This document shows positions 23,205 to 37,088 of a DNA stretch of 64,000 nucleotides, one piece after another. The stretch lies in NCBI GenBank assembly GCA_037576215.1, contig JBANDB010000010.1, positions 1,116,001 to 1,180,000 of the forward strand, written 5' to 3'. This stretch comes from Armillaria gallica. Taxonomy: Eukaryota; Basidiomycota; Agaricomycetes; Agaricales; Physalacriaceae. The notes beneath the pieces were generated by a model. It was not told the DNA's origin. It worked only from the letters and a program-made list of their open reading frames with translations, and did no database searches. How positions within the stretch are numbered: the stretch's first letter is position 1; every line of letters begins with the position of its first letter. Made by a program: the position numbers and the translations under genes.

Positions 23205-23801
23205 GGCCACCCGACCACTCTGCATCCCAGCACCAAAAGCTACATTCAAAAATGTTCTCTCGTGCTTTCATCGTCCTTGCTTTTATCACGACAGCGGCTA
23301 TGAGTGCCAGTACGTTTTCTCACACCGGCGTCTCCCTCTTACTCATTCCTCCACCTTAGGTGTCAAAGCCGAGTGCGACAACGGAACCCCAGGATACACC
23401 CATATTGTCGTCGCCAAAGATACCTGCTGGGACATCGCCTCCGAAGGAGGGACCTCCGTCTCCCGACTCGAGGATGCCAATCCTGGTATCGATTGCGACA
23501 ATTTACAGATTGGTGATGTGAGTCAGGTTCGATGTCTTGTCTACAGTGTCCTAACCTGTTATTTGTGTCTGTAGAGGCTCTGTGTTCCCAGTAACAGCGC
23601 TGCCCCGAGCCATACAGCTAACCACACCAGTGTTTAGTTGCATCTGAAGGGGGGAAGGAACGATGTTCGGCGTAGCTGTAGTTTTACTTCTCCATCTTGA
23701 ACGACTTGAGTATTGTGAGTATTGTGACTTGCAGCTCTAAATCTATCGCATTGTCTTTATATCTCAGATGTCTCCACGATGCAAGAAAACCAGACTCTTC
23801 C
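23199..23801. repeat. Right arm of LysM inverted duplication
   Basis: Reverse-complement partner of 21293-21889. Apart from scattered substitutions it differs by a 9-bp tandem duplication (GAGTATTGT twice, near 23708-23726) downstream of the gene. It ends at CAGACTCTTCC, immediately before the third, decayed LysM copy. Confidence 0.85.
23252..23637 (+). CDS. Secreted single-LysM protein, copy B
   Basis: Divergent duplicate of copy A with the same length (386 bp from ATG to stop), the same two introns and an identical mature protein. The signal peptide reads MFSRAFIVLAFITTAAMSA, differing by two conservative substitutions. The LysM core TCWDIASEGGTSVSRLEDA and the Cys pattern are intact. Stop TAG at 23635-23637. 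The near-perfect identity over introns and flanks argues for recent duplication or continuing gene conversion. Homology starts at the TATA box, so distal regulation of the two copies could differ. Confidence 0.85.
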
Positions 23802-23838
23802 AAGTGTGCAGATGCAAGACTCACGTCCCAAGTCCGCC

Positions 23839-24003
23839 GCCTCCGGAGGAGGGATCTCCGTCTCCCGATTCGAGGATGGCAATCCTGGTATCGTTTGCAA
23901 CAATCTTCAAATTGGAGAGGTGAGTCACGATAACAAACTCGGCATGGGCGGTATGATAACATGCGGTGTTCACAGAGAATCTGCGTTCCTCGTAATACCT
24001 GAT
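23839..24003 (+). pseudogene. 5'-truncated third LysM copy
   Basis: The stretch GGGISVSRFEDGNPGIVC plus NLQIGE, a GTGAGT intron and RICVPRNT then a stop is the second half of a LysM domain, diverged from copies A and B. The signal peptide and the first LysM half (GDTCW region) are missing; homology starts abruptly near GCCTCCGGAGG. No plausible start restores a secreted protein, so it is probably dead. Confidence 0.7.
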
Positions 24004-24366
24004 TCAGCAGCTTCCCTGTTGTTGTTCAACTGTAGCTTCATTTGCCCTGCTACTCGACTAGGCACTTAGAACCATAACTTGCCACTCGAATTTCAATTGC
24101 ATCATGCTCTGTGTCCTTTTCCACTGTTCGCGCTTCTTGCGAAGACGAATTGGCCTCTTGGAGTCCTCGTCACATCATATCCATGACGGTATCATCATCT
24201 TTAAGCAATCTGTTTACCATCGCAAGCATGACTACTATGTCGAGAATTTGTCACCATGATAAAATCCGGCCAGTCTTACCAATTATTGGGATGAACCATT
24301 GTCTTCAAGATCAAACGGTAAGTTCTCATACCAGTGATCCTCGGCCCGACATACATTCAAACATAT
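24004..24366. other. Intergenic
   Basis: This lies between the LysM relic and the stop of the MYND gene. I see no recognisable feature. Confidence 0.4.
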
Positions 24367-25308
24367 TTAATCTAGATACTTGCTGAGGTTGAGTCCCGAG
24401 CTTGCCTCGAGTTCTTCGATAGCACAACGGCGCCATTCCCAACTCTTTCCTTTCGGTATCAGCATCCCTGGCACCCAATTTCCATACTTTCCTGGTGCCA
24501 TTCGGAAAACAGCCCCTGCCAATGAAAAGTCGCGCATCATTGTCCACCAAGACTGACCCTGCGCAAGCGACGCCGGGCAGGTTTCATCTTCATGTATAAG
24601 TTGGATGGCAGTGAAGATGGAGAGAGGACGCCCATCCTTGATAATAGAGACTATATGTGTGTAAAGGGCTGAATTTTTCGAAGACAACAGAAAAGATGGA
24701 TACGTACAGCAACAGCAGAAGTACCCAATTATTTTGTCATTGGGCCTCTCAGCTTTGTCTTGTGCTTCGGCTTCTTCCACCTCAAGTATACGCCCCATTT
24801 TGTGTACGTGCGGTGCCCCCTTTACCTGAAAGGCCACTGCCGGATTTTCTGTTCCTGACGTGTCGTTTGTAGTGTCGAGCGTAACGAAGAAGGCTTCATT
24901 TTGTCGATCAAACGCGTTGCGGCCGATGTACGAGGTAATCATCGCAATCATCTCATATCGATGAGTCTCAACCCAATCTTCGACTAAACGGCGTTGTTGA
25001 ATGTAATAATCGTCGGTGGTAGTTGCATGAGCTTGCACTGCCTTGCAAAGGCTTTTGTGCAAACGCCAGTGGGCCCTTTGGTGTTCCTTGCACTGGATCG
25101 ACAAATAATAAATAGACGAAGATGTAGCTCATGGGAAGGCACTTACGCAGTAGCGCACCCTCTTGCAGCCCCCGCATAAGCTCATCGGAGGCTCTTCAGG
25201 TTTCCGGTGCTTGTCGCAGTGAACACATCCCTCGGCAATATTTCGAGTGAAGTCAACTTTGCCATTCTGGCGTTTGAAGACGAACTGTTGGTTGAGATGA
25301 CCTCCCAT
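24367..25308 (-). CDS. MYND-type zinc finger protein
   Basis: Small MYND-finger protein; this finger usually mediates protein-protein contacts with Pro-rich partners. ATG at 25308 leads to CVHCDKHR, SLCGGCKRVRYC, then an intron and CKEHQRAHWRLHKSLC, giving the Cys/His ligands of one MYND finger near residues 28-70. The rest (DWVETHRYEMIAMITSYIG, then WWTMMRDFSLAGAVFRMAPG and WEWRRCAIEELEA) is a fungal-specific region I cannot assign. A second intron (GTACGT...TTCAG, about 24670-24710) joins YFCCC to LYTHIVSIIKDG. At intron 1 the acceptor that would give a textbook finger (YC-S-I-Q-C) reads TG rather than AG; the next AG, 9 nt on, deletes the three residues SIQ. The protein may thus have an altered finger. 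Confidence 0.78.
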
Positions 25309-25999
25309 AGTGGCGTGTTGGAAGTAGAGTTAAGACCTGTAATAGAAGAGAAGAAAAAGAAGCAAGAATGGAAGCTATTGCGACACAAAAACGTCGGATC
25401 AAAATGTACCTCTTTTATACCACTCCTCCTATCCCTCCAGTAAGGAGGTATGGTCAATTGTGCCGACATATGTAGTACTGGGAGAAACAATCCTATTATA
25501 TGACTCCCGATTAGGCAGCACAATAACACTAGACACAGATTTCATCACGTAGATAATTCCGTACGAGACTCGGGAGCTCAACGGCGATTGGCTGTCGGTG
25601 CCACGAGAAGGTCGATTCAACTGTGAGCAATTTCTCTGCCTACTATGAATATTCGTCGATTGAGGAGGGATCGTGGCGAAATGGCCCTCACCAAAACTGT
25701 TCTACCGGCAGCTTCGCAAATTTCGCTATCCGTGGTATTATATTTGCGGGTTTCTTTCATCCAAACGCTGCTGTGGAACAGCGAAAGAGCCTGCACCGCC
25801 TGTGACGGGAAGAATTTTGCATTTCATTATAAGCCAAACTCACGATCCTACGAGACTACTTCTAAATCTCTATAATGGTGTAATGAACGAGTCAATTTTC
25901 CAGCGACAGGAAAGAACCTCGTATCTTAAAGGACCGAGTCATATCAAAAGAAGGGAGTTTGTGAGCGTGGAGCAAAAAATTGTCTTTCTGCAATACCAT
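25309..25999. other. Intergenic
   Basis: This lies between the MYND start codon and the stop of the desaturase. It includes the MYND promoter; ORFs seen here are overlapping and unsupported. Confidence 0.4.
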
Positions 26000-27821
26000 C
26001 TATTTGTCAACGATCTCAATGCCCGAATCACTAGCGGTTGTGTCGTTGAATACAGGACGCATCTGCGCCAATCCGTAGGCATTCTTGTAGAAGATGACAT
26101 CGCCTTCATCTTCAACGAACTAGTGGAATAACATTCAATTAGAAAAGCAAAAGTAACCTGACTTTGAGGCGTTACCTTGCACTCCTTGTAGACGCGATAC
26201 ATCTCGGACCAGCCACCAGGGCGGCCATCCAATCGGGTGTGCCCGTTTGCCCGAAGCTTCTTCTTGAGGGCAGCGCTGGCTTCCCAACTAAATTTCGGGA
26301 CCGTCAATTCATCAATGCATCAGGCCATTTCATCAATAACTCACGCGTTATAGTGGGGTATTTTGCTGGCGACATGGTGAAGGATGTGTGTCTCCGAGAT
26401 GCCGTGAGTAGCATGAGCGCCGATCCAACCCATGACACTGCCCAAATCACCGAGCAAGTTACGATCCAAGGTAGCTAGAGCACCCCGAGGGAAGGTGAAC
26501 TCGGGCGCTCGGTAGTGGGGAAGAAGGGGATCGGTATGCTGGAGGAACGTGATCAAGACAAGCCAGTGATTGACCCTGTGCTTAATCTATCAATGGCGTT
26601 GATGCAATAAAAATGAACAGATCCAAACCATAGGTACGGTACAAAATAAACGCGGAAAACGTTAAGCAGACCCCAGTTACGAATGGAAAAGCCGAGAGCA
26701 ACGAGCCAAAGGCCAATACCAATGTTCGACCAGATGATCTGGTTATAGTGCTGAGGACCGAACATCGGGGCATTGGGGTTGAAGTCTATTCATGCATATG
26801 GATTTAGCTGATCCATAACGATTCTGACAGGACGTACGGTTCGTTGTACCCTTGGGATACCTTTTTTGACCAGAAGCATTTTTGATCAGGTGCATCCACC
26901 AACCGCCGAGCTGATCGAACATTTAAATGAAAGAAACATCTGAAGATAACGGAAATGCTTACCAAGTAGCTACCGGCACCCAACATAGCCCCAATAGGAG
27001 AATCTCCCAGCGCCTCCCACATTTCCCGCTTGACCTCTTCCGTGACCCGTGAGCCAAGCAAATCCTCCTTAGCACAGTCAATCGGCTTAAGCCCCACGTC
27101 AGAGCGCGTCGGAGGTACGAAAACTTGATCTTGGGTCATATGGCCAGTGGATGCATGATGTTTACCGTGGGTGATCCGCCACGCTTGGTACGGAACGCCA
27201 AGTCTGTAATACGGAACAATCGAAGTCAGAAAAAGAACCTCAGGGGCCACCACGTGCGCAAAGATTTTTTTCCTCCATTGAGGAAAGACTCTTTGACATC
27301 GGACAGCAGGAATGGTGGACCCACCCTGAATGCAAGACCCAACCAACCGCGGTGTTCACTGCCTTGGATTCGGAGAACGCTTGGTGCCCGCACTCATGCG
27401 CAATGACCCAGAGGCCGGTTGCGAAGAGACCCGTCCAAAAGCCATACAGCGCCCAGATAGAGAAACGGGCAAGGGGATAGAGAGCGGGGTGTGGCAACGT
27501 GATGGTCTCCGCATTGACAAAGGCGTCAGCTTTCGTTACCAGCGTGTAGAAGGCCGCAATAACGATCAGGTCCTCGACACTGTATTGTCATGTTAACCGC
27601 AACGAACAAGAGACACACAGAGACATTCGCACATGTAAAGAGACGACCTCAGTGCCGACCGCTTGTGGCAATGGGCGCTGTAATTCTGCAATGAGTACGG
27701 TTATTCAGAGTAGACTTGATACGATAACTCACGGAATTGCACTGAGTAAATCCTTGACAGTGAAGTCGGGCACCACAAAGGCCTCCTGTTCGACGACGGT
27801 ATCTGCAGCGTCAGGCGTCAT
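26000..27821 (-). CDS. Delta-12 fatty acid desaturase (oleate to linoleate)
   Basis: ER membrane di-iron desaturase of the FAD2 type, converting oleoyl to linoleoyl chains. ATG at 27821 gives MTPDAADTVVEQEAF, then DLLSAIPAHCHKRSALRSSLY across two introns, the family N-terminus. The three histidine boxes are visible: HECGHQ (about 27380), HGKHH in ITHGKHHASTGHMTQDQVF (about 27170), and ETHILHHVASKIPHY (about 26370). Hydrophobic segments lie around FSIWALYGFWTGLFATGLWVI and WSNIGIGLWLVALGF. A further exon gives GWSEMYRVYKECK, and the last reads FVEDEGDVIFYKNAYG to stop at 26000. Box 3 has an extra residue pattern typical of fungal delta-12 enzymes. Delta-15 activity cannot be excluded from sequence alone. 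Confidence 0.92.
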
Positions 27822-28482
27822 AGCGGTCGATAGAAAATGCCTCGCTCTAATCTGAAAAACCAGAGGCGTAGGAAACGGCGGTCTAGAAGAAAGGGAGCAA
27901 ATGAAACGATGGTAAAGGAAAGAAAGACAGGAGCATTTCCTTCAAGTTGGGGTTTCTTATGGGGAATTAGGCGGAATTCCGGATTTTGCCGGTGAAAATT
28001 TAGTATTATGGGGACCCAATTGGGCCCTGCAAAATATGTTTGTCCGGGCCAACCCAGAAAGCTCCGTTTCTGATACTCCTACACGCTTTACAATAAAATG
28101 GTACGATAGATATTGGGGTCGTTTGTCTCATCTAATGACTCTAAGTTGCTCTGCAACACCTTCCAAAAATGCAAAGCCATCCTATCAGCGAAGTGGTGAG
28201 ATACGGCGACAGGATAATGTCATTGCATGCGCACCTTTGTTACAGTCCGTCCGTTGCTACGGTTCGTAACTCTACCAAAGTCTTCTACCATAGTAGCGAG
28301 CTGCTTGTTGCTATAAACTGTGCTCACTTCACGGCGAAGCTTCGCTACAATTCCCAGTTTCGCGAGCATAGGTTCTCGATTTTGGTGGACATTCTGCGAC
28401 CTTGATCTTGATGTCCTTCAATAGAAACGTCCAGATTGGACGTGGATCAATACCGTGACTGATGTGGTCAATATGGTGGCGC
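27822..28482. other. Intergenic
   Basis: Desaturase promoter and presumed 3' region of the CK1-like gene. The CK1 stop overlaps a good donor (AG|GTAAGC), so an extra short 3' exon could lie here. Confidence 0.4.
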
Positions 28483-30089
28483 TTACCTTAATGGTGTCAC
28501 GTCAAAAACAGAAGGATCCTCCAGCTGCTTATACAACGCGTCAAGAAACGCAAAGCCTTCTTTGGTTAGACTGCGGGACGTATAGGATTTTAAAACACGC
28601 GAGAACTCGAAGACAATATCGGATAATGCCGCATTATCAGTAGCGGCTAGGGCTCTCTTCGTAAGTTTGTTTAGTTTCTGCGCTTTTGGTGTGGCAACGT
28701 TGGCAGCGTCATCCTCTGAATCACTGCTGATGACAATACAATGATCAGGTTCAGGTTTATGAACTTCTTGTCTGGCCTTTTGAATTGCATTGTCAATGTT
28801 GCGTCTGTCGCCAAGAACAACGCGGTCGCCCAGGTTGAGATTGCCCAGACCATTCAATATGTGTTCCATTTCTTCCGGTGCTGGAGCAACACTACGACGA
28901 GGAGCACGAACGACCCTAGGTGTAGGAGGCTGCGATAATTGATCAGCTAGGTTCATCATCATCATCATCATCATCGCCGTTGTGCGTGCTCACCGGCCAT
29001 ATGAAGTCGTCACTTGGCGGAAAACCTTGTGATACAGCGAGCTCCCTAAATTCATTTATCCACCGCCCATAATCAGGGCAGTCCATGAAATTTAACCGTC
29101 GGCAATATCTCAAAAATTCTTCGAATTCTGATGGCATCCCTTGACAAAGATCTTCAGGACAGGCGGTCCTCTTCATTTTCTTCAATCGCTCATGGGCGTC
29201 GTCCGTCTTTGGAACACCATTGCGTGTCCAAGGAAGACCACGAGGGGTGAGCAAGTGAATGAACATTAAAGCGGCTGCTTCCATGTCATCGCGCCGTGAC
29301 GGGACTAGAAACACTTCAATGTCAGGTCAGAAGGATAACGAATCACTGGCTGACCCTTTCCGCGGCAGTGAACACCAACAGAACTGCTCATAAAAGTAAA
29401 CGGAAGTAATATCAGCATCAGTGGCGTTCACGCACCTAAACCAGTAGTTCCCGATAAAGTCTCGCTTTCCTTTGCCTTCAGGTATATGACGGTGGGTGCG
29501 TGGATCAATATAACGTTTCGAGAAACCAAAATCAATCATATAGATCGTGGTCTCGTTAGGTGGAAGGCCGATGGTGCAGTTGGCGAGCTGGATATCTCGA
29601 TGAAGGATACCTCGAGAATGCATGAACTCCAGCCGTGCTATCTGGATACATTTGAGATGACGAGGACAACTGGAAAAAGTCCCGACATACCACTTGCATG
29701 GCGATGCAGCACGTACTCCTCAGGTCCATCATTTCTTTGCCGCTCTTACGATATAGACTGTCCAGACTGGATCCGAGAAGATCGATGGCAAGGTAGTCCC
29801 ACTTTCCTTCTACGCCGGCAGCCCATAGGGTAGGCATGCCCTTTCCGCCTTGCAAGGAAGGGTAGAAAGCCCGTTCATATCGGTTGGTTGGGCATTCATG
29901 ATCCACGTCCTGGACCTTGAGGGCGACAACCTCGCCGTTGTGAATGTTCTGGGCGCGCCAAATCGAGCCTATGTGCATGTTATATACGTGTAAGAAAGTG
30001 TAGGTGCCTTGCGACACACCTGAATACCCCGACCCGAGGTTCTCTCCCAGCCACCAATTTCCGATGACATTAGGTGGACGCGCAGTCAT
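28483..30089 (-). CDS. CK1-like protein kinase with atypical catalytic loop
   Basis: Casein kinase 1-related kinase. ATG at 30089 gives VIGNWWLGENLGSGYSG and, after an intron, SIWRAQ; then the ATP-anchoring Lys in VVALKVQ, YERAFYPSLQG, GMPTLWAAGVEGKWDYLAIDLLG, LEFMHSRGILHRDIQLANC, MIDFGFSKRYIDP, RDFIGNYWF/SSVGVHCRGK and PSRRDDMEAAALMFIHLLT, all in CK1 order. The catalytic loop reads HRDIQ instead of HRDxK, losing the Lys found in nearly all Ser/Thr kinases, while DFG is intact. An intron carrying a GAT microsatellite separates the kinase domain from a C-terminal region with a SUMO-interaction-like IVISSDSEDD. The end at 28483 is tentative because the stop overlaps a splice donor consensus. 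Confidence 0.82.
28953..28975. repeat. TCA/GAT microsatellite in a CK1 intron
   Basis: Seven TCA units on the plus strand, read as GAT on the gene strand. It lies inside a GTGAGC...GCAG intron. If the intron were retained it would encode an Asp run followed by a stop. Confidence 0.8.
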
Positions 30090-31113
30090 TTGTCGAGTTA
30101 GATTCGCGTCTTCGTTGACGCTATGATGGGCTTAGATAGGTTGTCGATTTGTGCAGATACCGAGGCTGCTGCTAGGGGCCTGGAGTCAGTAATTTACTTG
30201 AACTTTGCAGAGATTGTTACAGTAGCTGTAGGACTGGTAAGGCGCACAACAGAAAGGCACGCGTAGTAACGATAGGATATGGGTAGCAGGCGAATGTTGT
30301 GGTGGTTGTTTGATTCCAGGTTTGAGTTGAACGCGTAGTCACGTGGTGGCACGCGTCGCATGTCGTGGCTGTGCAGACTCAACTGTCCTTCCTCTGTATT
30401 TTGTGCGACGTGTTGGCGGCTGCGGACAAGGAATCCTCAATGAGGATCCTTCTGAATATGAAGCCGAGTCCACGCTACAACTTTGCTACATTTTTGTACC
30501 GATTCTGCGTAGGGTGGCTGACCTGATGGGCACGTAAGTATGTCCTGTCGAGGTCCTCTGCCGCTTTTTACATGGACTTTGCGCCGGGTTGACACTTATT
30601 GCGAGGATACTGCGGTAAAAGTGCAGTTCCAGTCTGGATTGAACAGGATTGAACATGCTTCGTTGAGGCTACGTTGCTTTGTCGTTAGATGCCGTTGTTG
30701 GGTTGGTCTGGTCTGCACCGTATAATGTATGTCTCCGACTATCGCCTGTGCTTCAACGTTCTGACTATCACGCCGCCTCTTCTAGGTGCTCCGGACCCTT
30801 CCGAGGCCCATCGGGCTTTGATTGGTGAACAGGAACCGTGTGCATCGCTGTCGATATCATTGGTGCCAGGCAGGCCTGTTGTAGTTATCGGGAAAGCAAC
30901 AAAATATGTGTATCCTTGTGTGTGTCGAGGTCTCGAACGACGGAGGCCTGACCGCTGCTTACCACATTTAATTGTCGTCATCAATCGTCACAGCCGAGAC
31001 CAATAAGTCGTCACTGAGCCCTGCTTCGGTGCTTCGCGTTCTATTTAGTCCGGATCCGTATATAACCTGGAGACAGACGGTGTTCACCGTCATTACCTCT
31101 CAACCATACCACC
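30090..31113. promoter_or_regulatory. Divergent upstream region of CK1-like kinase and pyruvate decarboxylase
   Basis: About 1 kb between two facing start codons, unusually long for this window. A TATATAA box at 31059-31065 lies 49 bp before the decarboxylase ATG. No coding region recognised. Confidence 0.5.
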
Positions 31114-33591
<2,478 letters not shown>

Positions 33592-33818
33592 AGGACGAAC
33601 TCCATGTTTTCTTTTTACGATAGATCTTGCTTTAGACAATGCCTGACAAATTACCCCACTGGTTGTACTTTTTGGTTATTAGATATATAGATATTCGCAG
33701 ATTGAATGAATAGCGTGGCTTGCTAAATTTATTCAAATGTTTGCACAAATACTACAAGAACCATCGTCAGCACTAGATTGTACAGATTGTCCATTATATC
33801 CCGCTGGCTGGAACACCA

Positions 33819-36800
33819 CTACAGACTCGACTTCGACGACGGAAATATTTCCTTTAAGAAGGCGTCATTGTCGGGTGCCCTACCCAAAAAGTCCTGATAG
33901 TAATCGTAGTCAGCAGCTATCAAATCGAGACGACGGATCACAAACCTTCAACGAGTCGAGCTCTTCTCGCCCTCCACCAGCACGTAATATCTTGTCGCGG
34001 TAGCGCTTACCCCGAGCAGGATCCAAAGGGTCAGCTTTGAATACAGTAGCTGCAGAACAGTCCAGAGTGGGTACACGAGGCATCTAAATTATGATGATCA
34101 CGCACCATACATGTCCGCTGCAAACACCAACGAGTACGTGTACCTAGTGATGCATCAGTAATGCGTTAGTCCTCAAAATTTAAATTAATGCCAATACCCG
34201 TAATAGCCTGCATCGTAGCCCCCTGTAATGTGTCCGAAAGTGCCTAGACTATGTTCAGCCGAAGAGGGGCGAAGATGAACTAAGTGTAAGGTACCTTGTC
34301 CAGGGCATGGTTTGCCGGCCTTGACTAGCGAGATGGACTCCCTGAGTTCGTTCCAGAGGTTAGTGTAGTCCGCGTCCTCTGATCATCATAGAACGTCAAG
34401 TTGTTTTTCGGATAAGACATTGAGCACCTACCTTGGTCCGTGTGTACTTTGATGTCGAATTTGGCGAAGAAGAGCTGTCGGAGGTAGAATAGGCCAACGT
34501 TGACGTACCGGCTAGATGAGGGGATTAATGGAGTGAACTACATACGCAGTCATTATCAGACCTTTTGATGAGTTTGTCAATAAGCTCAGGTGACAGAGGT
34601 TGACCGGTCTCATAGTGACTGGACATCTTTTGCAGGACCTTTGGCTCCCAGCACCAGTTCTCCAACATCTGAGAAGGGGCCTCCACGAAATCCCGCGCCA
34701 CACTGCAAAAAATTAATCTCTGTACATCTTTAATCCGAGCAGGACCAACCTTGTGCCATGGAATCTCGAGAATTTGGTTCGGCTCAGCAGACCGTGGAAG
34801 ACGTGCCCCATCTCGTGGAAGAAAGTGACAACATCGTCATGCCTCATGATTGCGGGCTTATCCGGTGTTGGCTTTGCAAGGTTAGCAACCATCGCAGCAA
34901 GAGGGTACTTCCGTGAACCATCGGGAAGGTCATAACCGGGGAGTAGGGGCCATACGGCGGCGTGTGAATACTTGGAGGCTGTTGGACGTGAATTTCAGGG
35001 AGGTTTAGAGTGACTGCGCACGTACCACGCGGGAAAAGGTCAAGGTAGCAATACCCAACGAAATCAGATTCATCTTTAGCGTTCTTTTCCCAGACAGCAA
35101 ATTGTTGGACATCTATTTGATCGTCAGTCTGTTGTCTATGAAAGAATGATGGACTTTACCTGGATGCCAAGTCGAACCACCTTTGATTTCCTCGAATTGA
35201 ACACCCAACAGGTTCTGGTAGATGGAGAGGATGGTGGGGATAACAACGGAAACTGGGAAGTACTCCTTGACAAGCGAGTCATCGAGGTCGAGAGTCTTTT
35301 CAATGAACTTTCGGTCATAGTATCTATAATCCCAAACATAAAACTCCCCGTCAAAGGGAATACCAGCTTCCTCATGTTCCTGTTTCTTCAATGCGAGGAG
35401 GGATTCTTTGTCCTTCAATCCGACAGGTCGAAGCTTTTGCTCCAAATCATCAAGGAACTAGGGAAACGATTAGCTTCAAAAGTACTCTAACAGATGTATT
35501 CACCTTTTGTGCGTTGTCTGCGCTTTTGACCATCTTCACTTCCGTAATGTAGTCGGCCCAGGTCTTGTAGCCTAGGAGCGAGGCAATCTTACGGCGTAGC
35601 TCTAGTGCCTTGTTCAGTAGAGGTACGTTGATCGAAAGTCGCGATTCATGGCCTTCTTGAGCTCGTTGACGCGTTGTCGGGTTCTTCGCGTATTTGAACT
35701 ATAAAAGACATATATCAAATCGCGTTCGCACAGGTACAACTACACATACGATGGGGAAGATATCGGGAGTCTTGTAGGTGACGTCGTATACTTCCTTTGA
35801 ACCTTCCGAACGCTTGGTATATCCGGAAATCACGTCTGAAGGCACACCCTCAAGCTCTTCGAGGGTGAACGAGATGACACCCTGTGAAGAAGTCAGAATA
35901 AGTGTGAACCGAGACAGACAGACGTACATTCTCCTCATTGAAGTTTTTCTGGACCAGTCAGTGAGTAAAGGCCCCTAAGCACGGCATGATCGACTTACGC
36001 TGAAATCCAAGCAAACCTTAGATAGCTCCTTTTTAAGGTCCATTAGTTCAGCTCTCTCTTTGTCGGGTAAAGCAAGACCAGCGCGTGTCCCTTCTAGAAC
36101 CTGGAACCTATAAGGGTAGAGCGCTTTAACGAGGAAGGATAACAAACCATCTTCTCGATGAGCCGTTGTTCCTCCGAAGATAACTTGTCCCAAGCACCGG
36201 ATTCCTTGATATTCTTCTCCGCAGCCTTCTTAGCATTGAAGACGTCCAGACGCATGGATGCTTCGACACCGTAGTCGCGCACGATAGTCTCGGCATCATT
36301 AGAAGCGTCCCGAAGTTCTTTGGATGGCGAAACATTCTGGTAGAAGGAGAGAGGTTCAATGACGGTGTCGAATGCCGTTTCGGCCTCTGCCAGAGGAAGC
36401 TACAAGCGGCATCAATAATCGACCCAGTCGAACCAAGCACAGTCCTTACAAAAACCTAAGTTAAAGTAAGATTCAGATATCAGAGGTAAGCCCAAGACTA
36501 GTAACCACGCACCGATTTGAAATCAGCGTCCTTGGCTGCCAGACTGCCGACCTTGTCCATGGCTGCACGATCCTTTTCGATAGCATTCTTGGTAATGCTC
36601 AATATCTGCTCTGGGGTGTGATCCCATGATGGCGGCGCCTGAGGAGGAGTAAGAGACATTGGTGAAGTGAACGGGGTAGAGAAGAGAGAGGTGCTGTATA
36701 ACCTAAAGAGAGTCTTATGCGTGACTCTCCGGAAATCTCCAGCACCTGATCGATAGCTGGTGGCGACGAGCCCAACAGCGAGTGCTCCTCCCCATCCCAG

Positions 36801-36866
36801 CGTCCGTTTTGAGTACAGAGGCGGTCGCAGGAGCCGAGAGCATTGACCGAGATGTCGAACAGACAT
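33819..36866 (-). CDS. M3-family oligopeptidase (thimet oligopeptidase / saccharolysin type)
   Basis: Zinc metallopeptidase degrading short peptides in cytosol and/or mitochondria. The zinc motif HEMGH lies in DDVVTFFHEMGHVFHGLLSRT (about 34790-34830), with the downstream Glu in SVARDFVEAPSQMLENWCWE. Other family blocks are FNEENGVISFTLEELEGVP, DGEFYVWDYRYYDRKF and ITGGYDAGYYGYTYSLVFA. The final exon gives DFLGRAPDNDAFLKEIF. The first exon is open from ATG 36866: an Arg-rich hydrophobic leader (MSVRHLGQCSRLLRPPLYSKR) precedes a second in-frame Met (MSLTPPQAPPSWDHTPEQI, near 36660) where cytosolic relatives begin. This suggests two products, mitochondrial and cytosolic. About 12 introns. The order of blocks favours the Prd1/THOP branch over the mitochondrial intermediate peptidase. 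Confidence 0.9.
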
Positions 36867-37088
36867 CTACCATGCAGAGGAAAGAAAATTGTCGATCATC
36901 CCGGACGGCACTTTATCTTATCAAGAATATTCTGTCATCTCTATTACTCAGCGTTCCTCGACAGAAAAATAGCCTGAATACACTTGTATACTTCCTGGTC
37001 ACTATTAATTTGAATAAATAAAACTATCTATAAGAGTAGTGCTTGGCCCAATATTTGGCGAACGTAGATAAAAGTCCCAACAGTGTCG

